NCBI GenBank assembly: GCA_022497145.1
Contig: MU385935.1
Span: 62,001 to 126,000 of the forward strand
Source of the DNA: Rostrohypoxylon terebratum
Taxonomy: Eukaryota > Ascomycota > Sordariomycetes > Xylariales > Hypoxylaceae
Reading direction: 5' to 3'
DNA length: 64,000 bases
Shown: in pieces, positions 62,061 to 64,000 of the stretch
Layout of the letters: each line of letters begins with the position of its first letter
How positions within the stretch are numbered: the first letter of the stretch is position 1
Notes under the pieces: generated by a model
Database searches by the model: none
Seen by the model: the letters and a program-made list of their open reading frames with translations, nothing else
Told to the model about the DNA's origin: nothing
Program-made: the position numbers and the translations under genes

Positions 62061-64000
62061 ATGCCCTGGCAACCGTTGCCCCGTATCGCCTTCGCCGTCG
62101 CGACCTACCCTTTCGAGACCAAGAACGAGAATGAGCTTCCCTTAGAGATTGGCGATGATCTATACATTATCGAGGAGACGTCCGACGGCCAATGGCTACG
62201 GGGATATCTGTTGGCGCCCCCCTCGCTTCTAGCCGGTCTGACTTCTATCAAGGGTCAACCGCTTGAAGCTCGCGTCTTTTCCGGGATATTTCCTCGCAGT
62301 TGTGTCGAGATACGCGAGGTTCTAGGCGACGGTGACGAGAACTCGGAAGATAGTAGCAACTACCAAGCAGAAGAAGATGCGCAACATGTTGGCAGTGATT
62401 CCGGAAAGAGTGGAGTGGCCCCGAGTACGAGGAAATCATATGGCAGAGAAGGAGAAAACGGCGGTAACGCGCATAAACCCAATGGCACCGCCTTGAACGG
62501 AACCGTCTCGAGAGGTCCCAAGTTGAAGAAGCGTGAACCCGGAGCACCAAAGCCAGCCGCGCCAGTCCCAATGTTAAGGCTAGGTGACGAGACGCCTACC
62601 TCTACCATGGAACCTTTGATAGACGAAATCGCGTCGTGTCTGCGTGAATGGCACTCGACCAATTTCCACGACCTTCTTCTTACCAGACAATATTCCAAGC
62701 TTGACAAAGTATCTCAGCTGATTCAAACCCTGGACTTGTCCAGGCGGCAATTTCTGCACAATTTACTTACGACCCGCGAATACAAGGCGCTCCGGGAAAG
62801 AACAGTCTGGGACTTGGTTAGGGGGAATAAACTCTGTGGAGGAGAGGTTATCGTGCGCGATCCTAATGAGAGAGGTCGGGTTCTAACTGGTGACGATTCC
62901 GTCGTGGAAATTACTAAGCTGCAGTCTGTGATGAGCTTGTTGGACGAACCCCCGCAACCACATGTCGAATTGTCTGCGTTGCACCACCTGATGGTCGACA
63001 TCAGGAGCTTTGCTGGCTCTTCTAATGAGCCCACAACTTTGGTGCTGTACCTCGTTAGCAAATCAGTTGGAGGAACCCTAACGACACTTTCGGAAAGCTA
63101 CATGATTGAGGTACCGGCCGGTGGTACGATGGGCTCCTTAACTAGGAACCCCCAGATGCGCACCTTATTCGCCGACCTGACCTCCGCTGACATTGGCGAC
63201 GGCCCATCTGCTGACTCTGAATTGTACTTAATAGTGAAAGTTCGTTCACCGCAGCAGGTTACCGTAGGCAAGCCTGTATCGAGGTCGGGATCCTTTGGCC
63301 CACCCAATACGCCGTTCTCCAAGGACAAGCCCGCTTCTTCTGGCAGCAATAAGGGTTCCAGGAGGAGCATAATGTGGGGAACTACGAGGTCAGCATTTTC
63401 TAGGGGAGGACCGAAACTCGACTCCCTCTCAGAGCAACCCGAAGAGCGACCACGAACAGATGGCCCTGAGAGTAGAGATGGACCAGTGCCCCCGAGTACG
63501 GCCGGTTCAAGAACGGCGCGCCAATCTATGGATGGACCGCAACCAACGCAGATGATGGCAGAGAGAATGGTAGGCATAGGTGTACTAAGTCTGAATTCGG
63601 TAATGAAACAGGATGAAGAGACGGAACATGTGGTGACTGTTTGGTCGCCATCTGCGAAGTTCACCGCCGAAAAGTACGATGCCATTGAGGGATGGGATGG
63701 CATGGTTCGCGATCTCTTGGGAAGTAAATCAGGTAACTACGAAAATTCGAGAAGGGCAGAACGATTACAAATTCACCTCAAATCTTTCAACAGTCCCGAT
63801 GCCGATGCCCTTATCAAAGCAACCCCTACTCTGCTTGCTGGTATTAGCAAAACCAACAAAATGGGGTTCTCTGGTGCACCAACGAAGCCCCGATCCGACA
63901 TCTACGTAACAATTACCGATGCTCTCCTATCGAGACAGAACTTGATATCTCGTTTCGGGGCTAGTGCTACAACTATTTCGAGCAACGTCCACGGAACAAA
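62061..64000 (+). CDS. DOCK-family guanine nucleotide exchange factor, N-terminal part (runs off the window)
   Basis: The reading frame is open from the ATG at 62061 to the last base of the window, about 646 codons, with no stop and no intron needed. The N-terminus is an SH3 domain: FAVATYPFETKNENELPLEIGDDLYII...SDGQWLRGYLL...GIFPRSCVEI, residues about 8-90. After a low-complexity linker the sequence enters the conserved N-terminal region of DOCK180-type proteins (LIDEIASCLREWHSTNFHDLLL, LVRGNKLCGGEVIVRDPNERG, LHHLMVDIRSFAG, LYLVSK). This continues toward the expected C2/DHR1 region. Such proteins activate Rac/Rho-type GTPases at the cortex to control polarity and actin. The catalytic DHR2 domain must lie beyond the window. 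The start is supported by the CT-rich leader and by the SH3 domain beginning within ten residues. Confidence 0.88.
   Translation, partial: MPWQPLPRIAFAVATYPFETKNENELPLEIGDDLYIIEETSDGQWLRGYLLAPPSLLAGLTSIKGQPLEARVFSGIFPRSCVEIREVLGDGDENSEDSSNYQAEEDAQHVGSDSGKSGVAPSTRKSYGREGENGGNAHKPNGTALNGTVSRGPKLKKREPGAPKPAAPVPMLRLGDETPTSTMEPLIDEIASCLREWHSTNFHDLLLTRQYSKLDKVSQLIQTLDLSRRQFLHNLLTTREYKALRERTVWDLVRGNKLCGGEVIVRDPNERGRVLTGDDSVVEITKLQSVMSLLDEPPQPHVELSALHHLMVDIRSFAGSSNEPTTLVLYLVSKSVGGTLTTLSESYMIEVPAGGTMGSLTRNPQMRTLFADLTSADIGDGPSADSELYLIVKVRSPQQVTVGKPVSRSGSFGPPNTPFSKDKPASSGSNKGSRRSIMWGTTRSAFSRGGPKLDSLSEQPEERPRTDGPESRDGPVPPSTAGSRTARQSMDGPQPTQMMAERMVGIGVLSLNSVMKQDEETEHVVTVWSPSAKFTAEKYDAIEGWDGMVRDLLGSKSGNYENSRRAERLQIHLKSFNSPDADALIKATPTLLAGISKTNKMGFSGAPTKPRSDIYVTITDALLSRQNLISRFGASATTISSNVHGT

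Noticed and set aside
1..64000. CRISPR arrays, rRNA genes or bacterial-type operons
   Set aside because: No regularly spaced direct repeats, no rRNA-like sequence, and all confident genes are fungal with spliceosomal introns.

Overview
This window looks like nuclear DNA of a filamentous ascomycete (Pezizomycotina, most likely a Sordariomycete). The reasons are short introns of about 48-150 nt with fungal GT...CTRAY...AG signals, pyrimidine-rich leaders, and several families typical of such fungi: a HET-domain protein, an F-box-like protein, a fungal single-pass membrane protein with a Cys-rich ectodomain, and a secreted amidase. Splice sites were placed by hand from reading-frame continuity, donor/acceptor consensus and family motifs. 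There is no transcript evidence, and lineage below class level is a guess.

Layout. (1) 0.9-3.5 kb: an intact i-AAA mitochondrial protease (Yme1 type), + strand. (2) 3.5-28.1 kb: an unusually long stretch with no recognisable gene. It holds many short palindromes of the CCTAGG/GGTACC type, a long imperfect inverted repeat near 10.3 kb, and at its right end the probable promoter and leader of the next gene. (3) 28.1-29.6 kb: a four-finger C2H2 transcription factor with a Gln/Pro-rich tail, + strand. (4) 32.3-34.5 kb: a secreted amidase-signature enzyme, - strand, divergent from an F-box-like protein at 35.8-37.3 kb (+). That gene is convergent with a HET-domain protein at 37.4-39.6 kb (-). A small acidic protein lies at 40.4-40.7 kb (-). 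(5) 42.9-44.2 kb: a GRE2-like NADPH-dependent reductase (+), convergent with the eight-exon ubiquitin-chain elongation factor E4 (Ufd2) at 44.6-48.3 kb (-). (6) 51.9-53.7 kb: a probable single-pass plasma-membrane or wall-sensor-like protein (+). (7) 56.4-58.5 kb: an atypical C2H2 zinc-finger protein (+). (8) From 62.06 kb to the window edge: the N-terminal part of a DOCK-family guanine-nucleotide exchange factor (SH3 plus DOCK region), + strand.

Most striking observation: the zinc-finger gene at 56.4-58.5 kb contains what appears to be a spliceosomal twin intron (stwintron) at 57188-57339. Excising a 54-nt internal intron that starts with GTTAGT and ends with CTAG joins a G to TATGT. This creates the donor of a 98-nt external intron, and only this two-step removal keeps the full upstream exon in frame. 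Neither conventional single intron from that donor is coding-compatible.

The genes do not form an evident pathway cluster. They are housekeeping functions (mitochondrial proteostasis, ubiquitin chain extension, Rho/Rac-type GEF signalling, transcription) mixed with accessory genes (HET, F-box-like, secreted amidase, membrane protein).
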